From: Leuconostoc lactis KCTC 3528 = DSM 20202
Lineage (GTDB): Bacteria; Bacillota; Bacilli; Lactobacillales; Lactobacillaceae
NCBI RefSeq assembly: GCF_014651235.1
Contig: NZ_BMWM01000001.1
Span: 124,001 to 188,000, forward strand
Reading direction: 5' to 3'
DNA length: 64,000 nucleotides
The stretch's first letter is position 1. Each line of letters begins with the position of its first letter. Below are positions 20,220-29,522 of the stretch, one piece after another. The position numbers and the translations under genes were made by a program. The notes below the pieces were generated by a model that was not told the origin of the DNA, ran no database searches, and saw nothing but the letters and a program-made list of their open reading frames with translations.

Positions 20220-21200
20220 TTATTGCGCGTAATTTGGCGCGATTTTAGTGATTTCAACATCGTGTGGATGTGATTCGCGCAGACCATTATCCGTAATTTG
20301 AACAAATTGTGCTGTTAGCTTAAGCTCGACAATCGTTGACGAACCAGTATAGCCCATCCCCGCACGCAAACCACCGTCTGCTTGGAAAATCGCATCATCA
20401 ATCGACATGTCACCACCAGCAAATGTACCGTCTGCTTCTAGTACTTCACCCTTCAGTAAATCAGCTACCAAAATGGCATCAGCACCAGCAGAAATAGCTT
20501 TCACAACGTCACCTGAATAGTGTACGCCACCAGTGGCAATCACTGCCTTATCATAGTCAGCTGCCACTTCAGCAATGGCCATTGTCGTCGTCAAGAATGG
20601 GTAAAAGGCGTTGTTTGGTAATTGTGAATCGACTGAACGACCAGCAATCACGGCATCGACACCGTCTTGATAAAGCGCACCAGCAATACCTTGATCTTCA
20701 ACCACCCCAACAGCGATAAACGTCGTTGGAAAGGCTTTACGTACCGCTTTAACAATATCATTAGTTTCTTTGTTCAAGCCAGCTTGCAAGTAGAAGAAAA
20801 TCGCATCAGCACCGGCTGCAACGAGTTCGGCTACGCGTTCTTGAGCCCCAGTTGTCAACCAAACTTCAGCCGCAACACGTACGCGACCTTGGGCATCCAA
20901 AAAGGCTTTTGGATACTTATCCAAGTCAACCACTGTTGCTTTAGCAGCCGCAACTGCAGCCGCTTGTGCAGCAATATCTTCTTGTTCGGCAATGACACCA
21001 AGACCACCATTTAGCGCAGTCGCAGCAACACGGCTATCCGTGGCTGTGCCATTGGCTTCTGCAATCAGTGGGATATTGAGTGTAAAGTTATCTGCAAGTT
21101 GTGTCGCCAATGACACGGTATGCGGCAAAACATTTGATGCACCAGGCACTAGCAAGACTTGATCATAGCCTAGGCCCATAATTTCAGTATTTTCAGACAT
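20220..21200 (-). CDS. IMP dehydrogenase-like pseudoenzyme (guaB paralogue lacking the catalytic Cys loop)
   Basis: A 326-residue protein with the IMPDH/GMPR barrel but degenerate active site. The GxGSxCTTR loop is missing: the matching stretch reads DAVIAGRSVDSQLPNNAFY. The NAD-binding Asp motif (LDSAHGH in its neighbour) is replaced by FFYLQAG, and the mobile flap with its Arg-Tyr pair is absent. Yet the canonical bacterial IMPDH C-terminus is kept (GGLRAGMGYTG, then GLRESHPHDVEITKIAPNY), which in normal enzymes completes the potassium site of the adjacent subunit. The neighbouring GuaB lacks exactly this tail. Start chosen at the ATG at 21,198-21,200 with GGAG 7 bases upstream. Likely an accessory subunit; a GMP reductase seems unlikely without the Cys. 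Confidence 0.8.
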   Translation of the reverse strand: MSENTEIMGLGYDQVLLVPGASNVLPHTVSLATQLADNFTLNIPLIAEANGTATDSRVAATALNGGLGVIAEQEDIAAQAAAVAAAKATVVDLDKYPKAFLDAQGRVRVAAEVWLTTGAQERVAELVAAGADAIFFYLQAGLNKETNDIVKAVRKAFPTTFIAVGVVEDQGIAGALYQDGVDAVIAGRSVDSQLPNNAFYPFLTTTMAIAEVAADYDKAVIATGGVHYSGDVVKAISAGADAILVADLLKGEVLEADGTFAGGDMSIDDAIFQADGGLRAGMGYTGSSTIVELKLTAQFVQITDNGLRESHPHDVEITKIAPNYAQ

Positions 21201-21223
21201 GTTTTTTCTCCGTGAATTTGTCA

Positions 21224-22396
21224 TTAAAAGGTTGGGATCGTGATCGTCTTTTTCACGTTGTCACGTTCTGCTTCATAATCAATTACTTGGATATCACGCA
21301 TAATTCGGTGGCCCTTTGTCAAATCATCGATTGATTGTTCACCAACTTTGGCCATTTCTTCACGAATTTCTGCCATCATTGTCCCTAACACATCAGCCAA
21401 AGCACCCTTATAGGCCACACGCGCTTCAATACCTTCGGGTACCATTTTCTTCGCTTCATTGACTTCGCCTTGGAAATAACGATCCTTTGAACCGGCTTCC
21501 ATGGCTGCAATTGACCCCATCCCACGGTATGTCTTGTATTGCTTACCGTTATCTTCAAAGACTTCTCCTGGTGTTTCTGCTGTCCCAGAAAACATTGAAC
21601 CAAGCATCACAGCATTACCACCAGAAGCCAAAGCTTTAATAATATCTTCCGCCGTCTTGGCCCCACCATCAGCGATGATTGACTTGCCACGACGAGCACC
21701 TTCTTCAGCAGCATCACGAACTGCTGAAAGTTGTGGTACACCGATACCAGCAACGACACGGGTTGTGCAGATTGAACCAGGGCCAATACCAACTTTAACC
21801 ACGTCAGCACCAGCTTCATACAAAGCAGCTGCACCAGCCGTTGTGGCAATATTACCCGCAATAATGTTTAATTCTGGAAAGGCCTCACGCACTTCAGACA
21901 CTTTACGCAACACACCTTCAGAATGACCATGTGCTGAATCCAAAACAATCGCATCAACGCCGGCAGCAACCATTGCTTCAACACGCTTGACTGTATCTGA
22001 CGTCACACCGACCGCACCCGCCACTAGCAAACGCGCTTGGGCATCAACCGCAGCATTAGGGAATGCCGTCTGATCAAAAGTAGCCGTTTTAACGGCACGA
22101 ATTTCATCTGCTTGTTCTGCAATAGTCATATTCTTATGCACAACACCTAAGCCACCTAATTTCGCCAATTCTGTGGCAAAACGCGCTTCTGTAACCGTGT
22201 CCATTGCAGCTGAAATCAAAGGCAATTGTAACTTTAACGTTGGCGTCAACACCGTGCTGACTGATACATCTTCTGGTTGGATTTGCGCAGTTGCGTCATA
22301 AACCAACTTCATATCATCAAAAGTTAAGCCCATCTTGGCAAACTTATTGCGTGCGCTGAACTTAGGCTTTTCGTCGTCTAAGAAAAATTTTTGCAT
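21224..22396 (-). CDS. guaB: IMP dehydrogenase, short form without CBS domains
   Basis: Oxidises IMP to XMP with NAD. It is 390 residues instead of ~490; no CBS pair is present between VVHKNMTIAEQ and the second half of the barrel. The catalytic parts are complete: LDSAHGHSEG, GIGPGSICTTRVVAG with the nucleophilic Cys, IADGGAKTAEDI, GSMFSGT, YRGMGS and the flap KDRYFQG with the Arg-Tyr pair. The C-terminus diverges (TKGHRIMRDIQVIDYEAERD) and lacks the GLRESHPHDV tail that normally completes the neighbour subunit's potassium site. The ATG at 22,394-22,396 follows GGAGG by 5 bases. First gene of the guaB-guaB2-guaA operon. Confidence 0.93.
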   Translation of the reverse strand: MQKFFLDDEKPKFSARNKFAKMGLTFDDMKLVYDATAQIQPEDVSVSTVLTPTLKLQLPLISAAMDTVTEARFATELAKLGGLGVVHKNMTIAEQADEIRAVKTATFDQTAFPNAAVDAQARLLVAGAVGVTSDTVKRVEAMVAAGVDAIVLDSAHGHSEGVLRKVSEVREAFPELNIIAGNIATTAGAAALYEAGADVVKVGIGPGSICTTRVVAGIGVPQLSAVRDAAEEGARRGKSIIADGGAKTAEDIIKALASGGNAVMLGSMFSGTAETPGEVFEDNGKQYKTYRGMGSIAAMEAGSKDRYFQGEVNEAKKMVPEGIEARVAYKGALADVLGTMMAEIREEMAKVGEQSIDDLTKGHRIMRDIQVIDYEAERDNVKKTITIPTF

Positions 22397-22542
22397 GAGA
22401 TCCTCCGATTTTAAACGTGATAACAACAGTGCCATGATTATGACTGTGTGTTCACCATTTATTGTTTAGTTAGGCCTTTTTGTCAACACAATTGTTAACG
22501 GATCCGCCGATTATGAGATAACAAAATTCGATATTTGGATAC

Positions 22543-22680
22543 AAAAAAAGCATTTGGGATACACAGATCCACAAATGCTTGGCCAGTATTAAAGATACGA
22601 GCTAACACTTGCGGATAGTCACGACTTTTGGGGCGTGGTAGAAACTGCTGGCCATTTTCCAGCGATATATCTGCAAATAA
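22543..22680 (-). promoter_or_regulatory. Guanine riboswitch with transcription attenuator controlling guaB
   Basis: On the minus strand the aptamer spans 22,676-22,609. P1 is UUGCAGAUA with UAUCCGCAA (one mismatch), P2 is GCUGG-AAAAUGG-CCAGC, and J2/3 is AGUUUCUACC as in the xpt aptamer. P3 is CACG...CGUG and J3/1 is ACUAU, with C at the specificity position, indicating guanine. A terminator (AAGCATTTG / CAAATGCTT plus T-run, 22,543-22,580) follows. The 3' strand of P1 (AUCCGCAAGUG) can pair over 11 bases with CAUUUGUGGAU, the 5' side of that terminator, forming the antiterminator. Guanine binding should therefore stop transcription. Confidence 0.93.
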
Positions 22681-22700
22681 ACGATTTAGTTATTGGTATT

Positions 22701-22729
22701 ACTTTACAGGTTTTTATGAGAAAAATCAA
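22701..22729 (-). promoter_or_regulatory. Promoter of the guaB operon
   Basis: TTGATT (22,724-22,729) and TAAAGT (22,701-22,706) on the minus strand are separated by 17 bases, just upstream of the riboswitch. Confidence 0.65.
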
Positions 22730-22753
22730 CCCTTTTAATCTCACGAAATCTAG

Positions 22754-23938
22754 CTAAAATTGCCCGGCAAAACTTGGCATAAATGCAGATGAAATGGTTT
22801 CAACACGTACGGTTTCGCCTGGACCTGGGGCCGTCACATAGGCTTGATTACCAATATAAATGGCCACATGATAACTAGCCCCTGGCGTTCCCCAAAAGAG
22901 CAAATCACCTGGTTTGGCATCAGCTACCGCTTTCTTTTGAACGTAACCTTCTTGTGCTACCGAAGAATGTGATAGCGTTTTACCAATTGCTTGCTGGAAA
23001 ACATAGCGCACAAGTCCTGAACAATCAAAACCAGCCAAGTCGTCGCCACCCCAAGCATACGGAATGTGTTGTTGCGTCAACGATTGTGCTAATGCCACAA
23101 CACTTGGCGTTGCATTTGATACCGTTGGCGTGTTTGTTGGTAACGTCACGGGCTGTGCCGGCTTGGCATCAGTTGCAACATGATCTGATGTATTGTCCAC
23201 GTTCACATCAGATTGGTGATTATTTTCTGTGGGTTGCGCGACTGTTGATGACGTTGGTTGACGTAACTGATCCCCTGATGACACCACCAAATCCACTGCA
23301 TCACTGGCCGTTGTGCCAGTCGTCAACGTTGCCGAATCAGTTACCGGACGCGTCACTGGTTCAGTCGCGGTTGGTTGATTAGGTTGCACAAATGGTGCTG
23401 ATGCCGGTTGTTCGGGTACTGGTTGCACTGTCACATCACTTGGCGTTGTTGTTTCTACTGCTACGCTCGCAGACGCACTGACTGTTGTTTGGTCAGCAGC
23501 AATGGTTGGTGCGACAGGTTGTGTATCGACAACTGATGGTGATGCGGTTGCCTGTGTTGTTGGGATTACCAACTGTTGGCCCACAGAAATCAAGTCAGAA
23601 CCTTGATTATTCGCCACCAGTTCTGCCACACTAACATCATGCGCTTTGGCGATGTCCCAGAGTGAATCGCCATATTGTACGCGATAAATCTCTGGTTTTG
23701 TGGTGACGACAGCTTATGGCGTTGTCGGTGTCGACGCCACGATTTTACCCGTGGCAATTTTTAATGGTGCCGTCGCGGTCACACTCGTCTGTATAACTTT
23801 GCCTTGTCCAGATAGTGACACAACAGCCTGATTAACTGCCCGTTGGACTGCATCAGCGTGTGCTAAGCCAGTACCAAGACCGGCAACACTCAGTAAGCCC
23901 AACCCGGATGCAACGATTTGTTTATCAATTCTTTCCAT
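22754..23938 (-). pseudogene. LysM-NlpC/P60 peptidoglycan hydrolase, interrupted by one in-frame stop
   Basis: Secreted cell-wall hydrolase gene of 394 codons broken by TAA at codon 75 (23,714-23,716). Reading resumes in the same frame. Order: signal peptide (MERIDKQIVASGLGLLSVAG...AHA), a short linker, the stop, a LysM domain (YRVQYGDSLWDIAKAHDVS to VGQQLVIP), a ~170-residue Thr/Ala/Val/Pro-rich linker, and an intact NlpC/P60 domain with catalytic Cys in AGFDCSGLVRYVF and His in SYHVAIYIG. AGAGAGGG precedes the ATG at 23,936-23,938. The product is likely lost unless the stop is read through; a sequencing error is possible. Confidence 0.88.
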
Positions 23939-24029
23939 ACCGAATCCCTCTCTTTGCAACAAACTTTAAACTTTCTTAATTATCTTTATTCTATCATAAC
24001 AATTAAAATTTGGTATACGCATTTACAAC

Positions 24030-24066
24030 AAAAAAACATTGGCTGAAATTAGCCAATGTTTTTACA
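24030..24066 (-). terminator. Terminator of lemA-htpX
   Basis: On the minus strand, AAAACATTGGCT / AGCCAATGTTTT is followed by more T, overlapping the htpX stop. Confidence 0.85.
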
Positions 24067-24958
24067 TTTTCTCTAAACGGGCAATCCGTTCTGCAATCGG
24101 TGGATGTGTATCAAAAAGATGCGCTTTCTTTTCTAATGGGTTACTAATATAGAGCGCCGCCGATGATGGATCAACATCTTGCATTGGTGGGGCACTGTCT
24201 AATTTACGTAACGCTGCAATCAATTCTTGCGGATTACGGGTTAACGCCACACTGCCCGCATCTGCTAAGTATTCACGGTTACGTGAAATAGCCATTTGAA
24301 TGATCGCTGCAACTAACGGTGCAAACATCATGACCGCCAGTGACAAGACAAAAATAAGAATCTGCCCGCCACCACTATTATTGTCGCGATTATCTCGATC
24401 ACGGCCGCTCGCGCCAGCGAAAAACCACCAATTACTGCCTAAGTTGGTCAGCATGGTAATCGCTGCTGTTAACGCTAACGCAATTGTTGCAATGCGAATA
24501 TCATAGTTACGAATATGACTCATTTCATGCGCAATCACACCTTCCAGTTCCTGACGATTCATTAACGCCAGCAGCCCCGTTGTCACGGCCACAGCAGCAG
24601 TTTTCGGGCTATTGCCAGTCGCAAAGGCATTCGGACTATCATCTTGAATAATAAACACGCGTGGCATTGGTACTTGTGCCACCATGGCCATGTCTTCAAC
24701 CGTATGCCAAAGTTCTGGTGCTTGGTCAGCGCGTGTTACCTCAATGGCATGATTCATGGTCATCACCAAATTAGTTGAATTACTCACCATCAATAAACTA
24801 TAAATAGCGCCAATGACCAACCCACCAACGATTCCCGTTGTCAAAGAACCTAATAACAAGTAACCAACCGCAGCCCCAACAAGCCCAACTAGGATTAAAA
24901 AACCAAGCAAAAGGCCAACTGTCCGTCGTTTATTGGATTGTATCTGCTCATATAACAT
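24062..24958 (-). CDS. htpX: Membrane zinc metalloprotease HtpX
   Basis: M48-family protease involved in membrane protein quality control. It has 298 residues. Two N-terminal membrane segments (about residues 15-60) are followed by [13 protein letters not shown] with the HExxH zinc site, two further membrane segments, and [19 protein letters not shown] carrying the third zinc ligand Glu. It overlaps lemA by one base (TAATG), the usual lemA-htpX pair in Firmicutes. Confidence 0.95.
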   Translation of the reverse strand: MLYEQIQSNKRRTVGLLLGFLILVGLVGAAVGYLLLGSLTTGIVGGLVIGAIYSLLMVSNSTNLVMTMNHAIEVTRADQAPELWHTVEDMAMVAQVPMPRVFIIQDDSPNAFATGNSPKTAAVAVTTGLLALMNRQELEGVIAHEMSHIRNYDIRIATIALALTAAITMLTNLGSNWWFFAGASGRDRDNRDNNSGGGQILIFVLSLAVMMFAPLVAAIIQMAISRNREYLADAGSVALTRNPQELIAALRKLDSAPPMQDVDPSSAALYISNPLEKKAHLFDTHPPIAERIARLEKM

Positions 24959-25506
24959 TAAAACTTAACCGTTGGCACTTCTTTCTCAGACTCAGGGACC
25001 GCAATAAATTCGCTGGGTTCAAAATGATGGATACCGGCAATAATATTGCTAGGAAAAGCTTGCAACTTCGTGTTATAGCTTGCTGTTGTCGTGTTAAACA
25101 ATTGCCGTGAGTAGGCAATTTTGTTTTCAGTATTTGTTAATTCTTCTTGCAATTTCGTAAAGTTTGCACTCGCCTTGAGGTCAGGATAAGCTTCAGCAAC
25201 GGCAAACAAGTGTGTCAAGGCGTTTGACAATTGATCAGAAGCTGCCATTGTGGCCGCAGGGCCTTGCGCACTTGACACATTTGTCCGCGCATCTGTGACA
25301 GCTTGCAACGTTGACTTTTCAAAATCAGCATATCCTTTTACCGTATTGACTAAATTAGGAATTAAGTCATTTCGTCGTTTCAATTGCACATCAATTTGGC
25401 TCCAAGCCTCTTTGGTCTGCATACGCGACTTAACCAAGCCGTTGTACACGCTAATCCACACAATGGCAACAACTGCAATGATGGCAACGCCAATCAGTAA
25501 TGTCAT
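24958..25506 (-). CDS. lemA: LemA family protein
   Basis: A 182-residue LemA protein with one N-terminal membrane segment ([20 protein letters not shown]) and a helical domain with typical [20 protein letters not shown] and [20 protein letters not shown] lies 6 bases before the ATG at 25,504-25,506. Its function is not defined; it is regularly paired with htpX. Confidence 0.94.
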   Translation of the reverse strand: MTLLIGVAIIAVVAIVWISVYNGLVKSRMQTKEAWSQIDVQLKRRNDLIPNLVNTVKGYADFEKSTLQAVTDARTNVSSAQGPAATMAASDQLSNALTHLFAVAEAYPDLKASANFTKLQEELTNTENKIAYSRQLFNTTTASYNTKLQAFPSNIIAGIHHFEPSEFIAVPESEKEVPTVKF

Positions 25507-25564
25507 ATTGATCTCCTTTAAATACATCTGACAACAAAGTACTCGCATCACGCGTTCAGCGTTA

Positions 25565-26482
25565 TCAATCGACAAACACTTCGCGCTTATCTTTTAACCC
25601 AACATAGGTCAGCTGTTCAGCGTACCAATAGTAAAAGAACGGCAGTTGCTGTAGTAACGTGAAAATTGTGATAACCTTATCATGATCTATAATATCATAA
25701 GTCCATTGCGAATGGCCGTCATCTTGACGATGTTGGGTTAGTTTCAAGGCAATATCACCGATACTAATTTCCGCACCTGAAGTCTCTCCCTGCATCCGCT
25801 TGAGCACAAATTGTTGTTTAGCCGCTGTGACAAACAAACTATCTAAGACATAGGCCGGTAAATCCTTTTGCATCATGACTAAGGCCGTTTGTTGCGCCGC
25901 GTCAAGTCCCGGCATATCAATATCATAGCCAATATCCCCCAGCTGCATCGCAATGGCCACCAAGCGTTTTTGGAACGTGGTTAGTGCCTCAACCCCGGCA
26001 AGTTGGATCGCCTCTGTTTGTACCAATTTGGCAAACTGCTGGGTATCCAAATACAACCGTTGCCGATTCATATCCCAGTAAAGGACACGCAAGTTTTGGG
26101 CCGTTTCTTCTAAATAATAACCGCCAGCAGCCAACGGTGCTTTCGTAAAGCGGAAAGCGGCATTGGGCCATTCAGAAAAATGTAACTCCGCCACTTTTTG
26201 CCCTTGCGGGAGTGCAATGGTTGTGTCTGAAAGGGAAGCCGCTTCTGATAACTTGGCAAAGGCCACAGTGACCCAGTGCGTGTTGGGAAACCAAAACGGA
26301 TTGGCAATTCGCATCATCTCAGCTTGATGCATATCGAACGCCAGCATCTTTTGTAAAATATCTAATAATTCGGTTGGTTCTGTCGTTGTGCCCAATGCGT
26401 CGACAAGTACTTGCCAACGTTCAAATAACATGAGATCTTTTCTAAGTTGTGCACTATATTGGTTTGTTTCGAAATTATCCAT
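25565..26482 (-). CDS. Uncharacterised protein, upstream of lemA-htpX
   Basis: A 305-residue soluble-looking protein rich in aromatic residues, with no signal peptide, membrane segment or catalytic motif that I recognise. The start at 26,480-26,482 uses AAGGAC within the end of the previous gene; the gap to that gene is only 6 bases, so the two are co-transcribed and probably act together. The downstream neighbours lemA and htpX follow after ~58 bases without a clear terminator, suggesting a four-gene unit with a role at the cell envelope. That role is inferred from position only. Confidence 0.75.
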   Translation of the reverse strand: MDNFETNQYSAQLRKDLMLFERWQVLVDALGTTTEPTELLDILQKMLAFDMHQAEMMRIANPFWFPNTHWVTVAFAKLSEAASLSDTTIALPQGQKVAELHFSEWPNAAFRFTKAPLAAGGYYLEETAQNLRVLYWDMNRQRLYLDTQQFAKLVQTEAIQLAGVEALTTFQKRLVAIAMQLGDIGYDIDMPGLDAAQQTALVMMQKDLPAYVLDSLFVTAAKQQFVLKRMQGETSGAEISIGDIALKLTQHRQDDGHSQWTYDIIDHDKVITIFTLLQQLPFFYYWYAEQLTYVGLKDKREVFVD

Positions 26483-26488
26483 ACACAC

Positions 26489-27340
26489 CTAGTCCTTACT
26501 AAATTGTGTCAAGTAAGCCACATAGCTATTAGCCAAAGCCGTCGTGAATGCCGGCACTGTTTCAAATTGGCTCAAAATGGCTTGCAATTCAAGTTGGCGT
26601 AGCGCATCTTCTTTTTCCAAAGTGAGTAATTCTTCTTGTTGGACAGCCAACTTCTTTTCCACTTCAGGCACTCTTTTTTGCGTCGCCAATAATAGTTCGC
26701 GTTTTTTTTCCAAGCTTTCACGAGTCGCCTTATCATTTCGGCCAAACAGACCCGATTTGTTGGCCTGCAACGCATTAATTTGATCTTCAAGGACCTGCAA
26801 TTCTAGCCGTCGCTTGGTATCATCAGCCAAAAAAGCCTCTAGTCCCATGATAATTTGATTGACTTCTTGGATATGCGCTGCATTCAAACTATCGCCGTTG
26901 GCTAATTGCGCGGTTTGTGTCAATTCTGTCACCACTTTTTGGTCATAATCAATGGTAATCGTGAGCACATTTAAAACGCCGAGTTGCCGATGATGCCACC
27001 AGTCACCAAGATAAACCCGATACAATATGGGATTTTCGTCATCTTGTTCAAAACGTAGAAAATCAAAAGTTGCCGTTAAGTAGGCCAATAATTCTGGCGC
27101 TAAAAAGTGCGCAATATCTTGCTGAATATCAGCGACTAAACTCGCCAGTTCCTGATTACTGTCAGCATGCGCGCGTTGTCGAATTTGTTCATTATATTTT
27201 TTTGAATCGAGCAATTCATAGACCAATGGCACTTGATTTGTCGAAATTGCTGTCTGCAATTGGCCCAAATACAAAATTTTGTGATCTAATTGATTAATTA
27301 ACTCTGGTTGCAAAACGGTTTGCGTGTCTTGATTTGTCAT
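26489..27340 (-). CDS. Uncharacterised coiled-coil protein
   Basis: A 283-residue protein. Residues ~175-265 form a long Leu/Glu/Lys/Gln coiled coil (LELQVLEDQINALQ, RESLEKKRELLLATQKR, VQQEELLTLEKEDALRQL); the first half is a globular domain without a known signature. GGAGG precedes the ATG at 27,338-27,340. First gene of the unit leading into the 305-residue protein and lemA-htpX. No family recognised. Confidence 0.75.
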   Translation of the reverse strand: MTNQDTQTVLQPELINQLDHKILYLGQLQTAISTNQVPLVYELLDSKKYNEQIRQRAHADSNQELASLVADIQQDIAHFLAPELLAYLTATFDFLRFEQDDENPILYRVYLGDWWHHRQLGVLNVLTITIDYDQKVVTELTQTAQLANGDSLNAAHIQEVNQIIMGLEAFLADDTKRRLELQVLEDQINALQANKSGLFGRNDKATRESLEKKRELLLATQKRVPEVEKKLAVQQEELLTLEKEDALRQLELQAILSQFETVPAFTTALANSYVAYLTQFSKD

Positions 27341-27437
27341 AACAGACCTCCTATCGCACAAAACTTATTTTTAGCATACACCAACCCTGCATTGAAAAGT
27401 AGTCTATTAATAATTTTTTATCTACTTCATTTGGCGT

Positions 27438-27468
27438 CAAAAAAAACGACGAGTCACTCATCGTTTTG
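27438..27468 (-). terminator. Terminator of the flippase gene
   Basis: On the minus strand, AAAACGATGAG / CTCGTCGTTTT with one wobble is followed by a T-run, overlapping the stop codon. Confidence 0.75.
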
Positions 27469-29461
27469 GTTGTAATATAGCGGGGATCCGGTCCATGCGC
27501 GGTCCAAGAAGATCATCCCCAAATCCCATTTTAAGATAAATGATTGCGACAACAATGCCACCAATGCCGGCACTTAAGAACGTTGTCAACGTGACAGACA
27601 ATTTGGTATCCATTGGGAATATAAAGTTGCTCATCAAAAACACAATCCCGTAGGCTACCGCTGCCATCACTAAGGCACCCATGAATAATTGCCAGAGTTC
27701 TCTACCAAGCGACCCCAATGACACGCCATACGCCGCATTGAGATAATCTAGCATAAAGGCAATCGCTACGGTCATCCCAATGACACTTGCAATTAACGCG
27801 CCCATGCCCTCAAAATAGCGAATCATCGGTACTTGCAAAACAATTTTGACTAACAAGCCGTAAACAAACGCCTTAATCACAATGGAAACTTCCGATAATG
27901 CTTGTAAAATAAATGCCAGTAACATAAACAAACTAAAGACAATGGCCAAAATTGTTGAATATTGTAGTAAGTAAATGCCCTCTTGATTTGATACATCAAT
28001 TGGATAAAACATCTTATACAACGGTGAGGCAATCGCAAACATCCCCAAAGCGCTTGGCAACATCACAATCGCAAACAGCTTAATGACCTGCTTAAGCTGT
28101 TGTTGAATATCGGCGTGTGTCAAAGTCGCCTTACTACCCGACAGCATTGGCAAAGCAGTTGCGGCGATACTTGTCGAAAATGGCACAATGATCATAATCA
28201 ACTTATTCGGATTGGCACTAAACAAGGCAAAATCTGTCTGTAACTGTGCATTCGTCATAGCAAAAAAATGACTCATCACATTAAAATAAGTATATTGATC
28301 GACTAATTGGAACAGTGTGATAGCGGAACCAATAATAATAAACGGCCAAGATTCTTTTAAAATATCCAGGATTAATTTTAAGGTTGGTGTTTTGACGTGT
28401 GGCGCATCATGTGGCATTGGCTGCATCACAATGTTGTGATACTTAATCCAGCCCCAACCAAGCACCAGCATACTAAACAGCGCACCGATGAAGGCCGCAA
28501 AGGTTGACTGCACCACAACGGCACTCCAGTTACCCGGCGTCGCTTTCAAAATAATCACCGCACTCACCAACATATAGATGATACGTGCAATTTGTTCAAC
28601 AATTTGAGACAAAGCCGACACGCTCATCAACTGATAACCCTGAAAAATGCCGCGCAACATCGACATTAATGGGAAAATTGCTACGGCCGGTGCCAAAGAA
28701 TGGAGCACTGGGATAAAGTTAGGATCCCCCATGGCCAACCAAGGCGTTAACACATAAATCGTGGCCCCAAAGACCAATCCCAAAAATACCCCTAAAATCA
28801 AGGAGTGCCGCGTTAATTGTCGTGATTGATGCACATCACGTTGCGCATGATATTGCGCCACCAACTTTGAAATAGCAGCTGGGACACCAAACGTTGCAAT
28901 GGCCAAGAAAACAGCATAAATATTGTACCCCTGGCCAAACAAACCATTAGCCCGGTTTGAATCAGCACCTAACAGCGCCATCCAGGGCACAATATAAACC
29001 GCGCCAAGAATACGAGAAATAATATTCCCTGCTGACAGCCAAGCTGAGCCTTTGATCAGCGTCGCTTGCACCTGATCTTGTGCTGACTTTGTGGCGTCTG
29101 GTTGAGGCGTAGGCGCTTTTTTGGGCGTCACAACCGTTTTGATGTCGCTCGCGAACGGATCGGCAGCTTGCGAAGACTGCAACTGGGGCTTCTTTTTCCG
29201 AATGTTTTGACGCGCTTGGTCATTCTGTGCTTGCATTGCCGCTAATTGTTCAGCAGCGCGTTGTGTTTGTCCCTGAGGCTGCGGGCGTTTTGATTGTGGT
29301 TGACGAGCAGCTGAACTATTATCAGGTTGTTTTTTTGCTTGGATGCGTTGACGGGCGCGGGCTAGAATTTCATCTGCACTTAATATCTGGCCGTCCACAT
29401 TGATTTTATCAACATGCTTTCCTTGCATTTTTGAATCGCTTGGATGCTGTTCATCCGTCAT
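27458..29461 (-). CDS. MOP/MurJ-type lipid flippase (polysaccharide transport family)
   Basis: A 667-residue membrane protein. Residues 1-~140 are cytoplasmic, low-complexity and rich in Gln, Lys and Ala (repeated QRIQAKKQ, PQSKRPQPQGQTQ). From ~145 about 14 membrane segments of the SpoVB/YtgP/MurJ type follow (GSAWLSAGNIISRILGAVY, GVPAAISKLVAQYHA, FPLMSMLRGIFQGYQ). The family moves lipid-linked cell-wall precursors across the membrane. The long hydrophilic N-terminus is unusual and could bind other proteins. It lies directly downstream of leuS and probably has its own transcript; GGAG is 7 bases from the ATG. Confidence 0.85.
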   Translation of the reverse strand: MTDEQHPSDSKMQGKHVDKINVDGQILSADEILARARQRIQAKKQPDNSSAARQPQSKRPQPQGQTQRAAEQLAAMQAQNDQARQNIRKKKPQLQSSQAADPFASDIKTVVTPKKAPTPQPDATKSAQDQVQATLIKGSAWLSAGNIISRILGAVYIVPWMALLGADSNRANGLFGQGYNIYAVFLAIATFGVPAAISKLVAQYHAQRDVHQSRQLTRHSLILGVFLGLVFGATIYVLTPWLAMGDPNFIPVLHSLAPAVAIFPLMSMLRGIFQGYQLMSVSALSQIVEQIARIIYMLVSAVIILKATPGNWSAVVVQSTFAAFIGALFSMLVLGWGWIKYHNIVMQPMPHDAPHVKTPTLKLILDILKESWPFIIIGSAITLFQLVDQYTYFNVMSHFFAMTNAQLQTDFALFSANPNKLIMIIVPFSTSIAATALPMLSGSKATLTHADIQQQLKQVIKLFAIVMLPSALGMFAIASPLYKMFYPIDVSNQEGIYLLQYSTILAIVFSLFMLLAFILQALSEVSIVIKAFVYGLLVKIVLQVPMIRYFEGMGALIASVIGMTVAIAFMLDYLNAAYGVSLGSLGRELWQLFMGALVMAAVAYGIVFLMSNFIFPMDTKLSVTLTTFLSAGIGGIVVAIIYLKMGFGDDLLGPRMDRIPAILQPKR

Positions 29462-29522
29462 GTGTGTACTCCTCTTGCATTATGTACGCTGGTAATGGCT
29501 TACCAGCATTTTAAATCATCTT

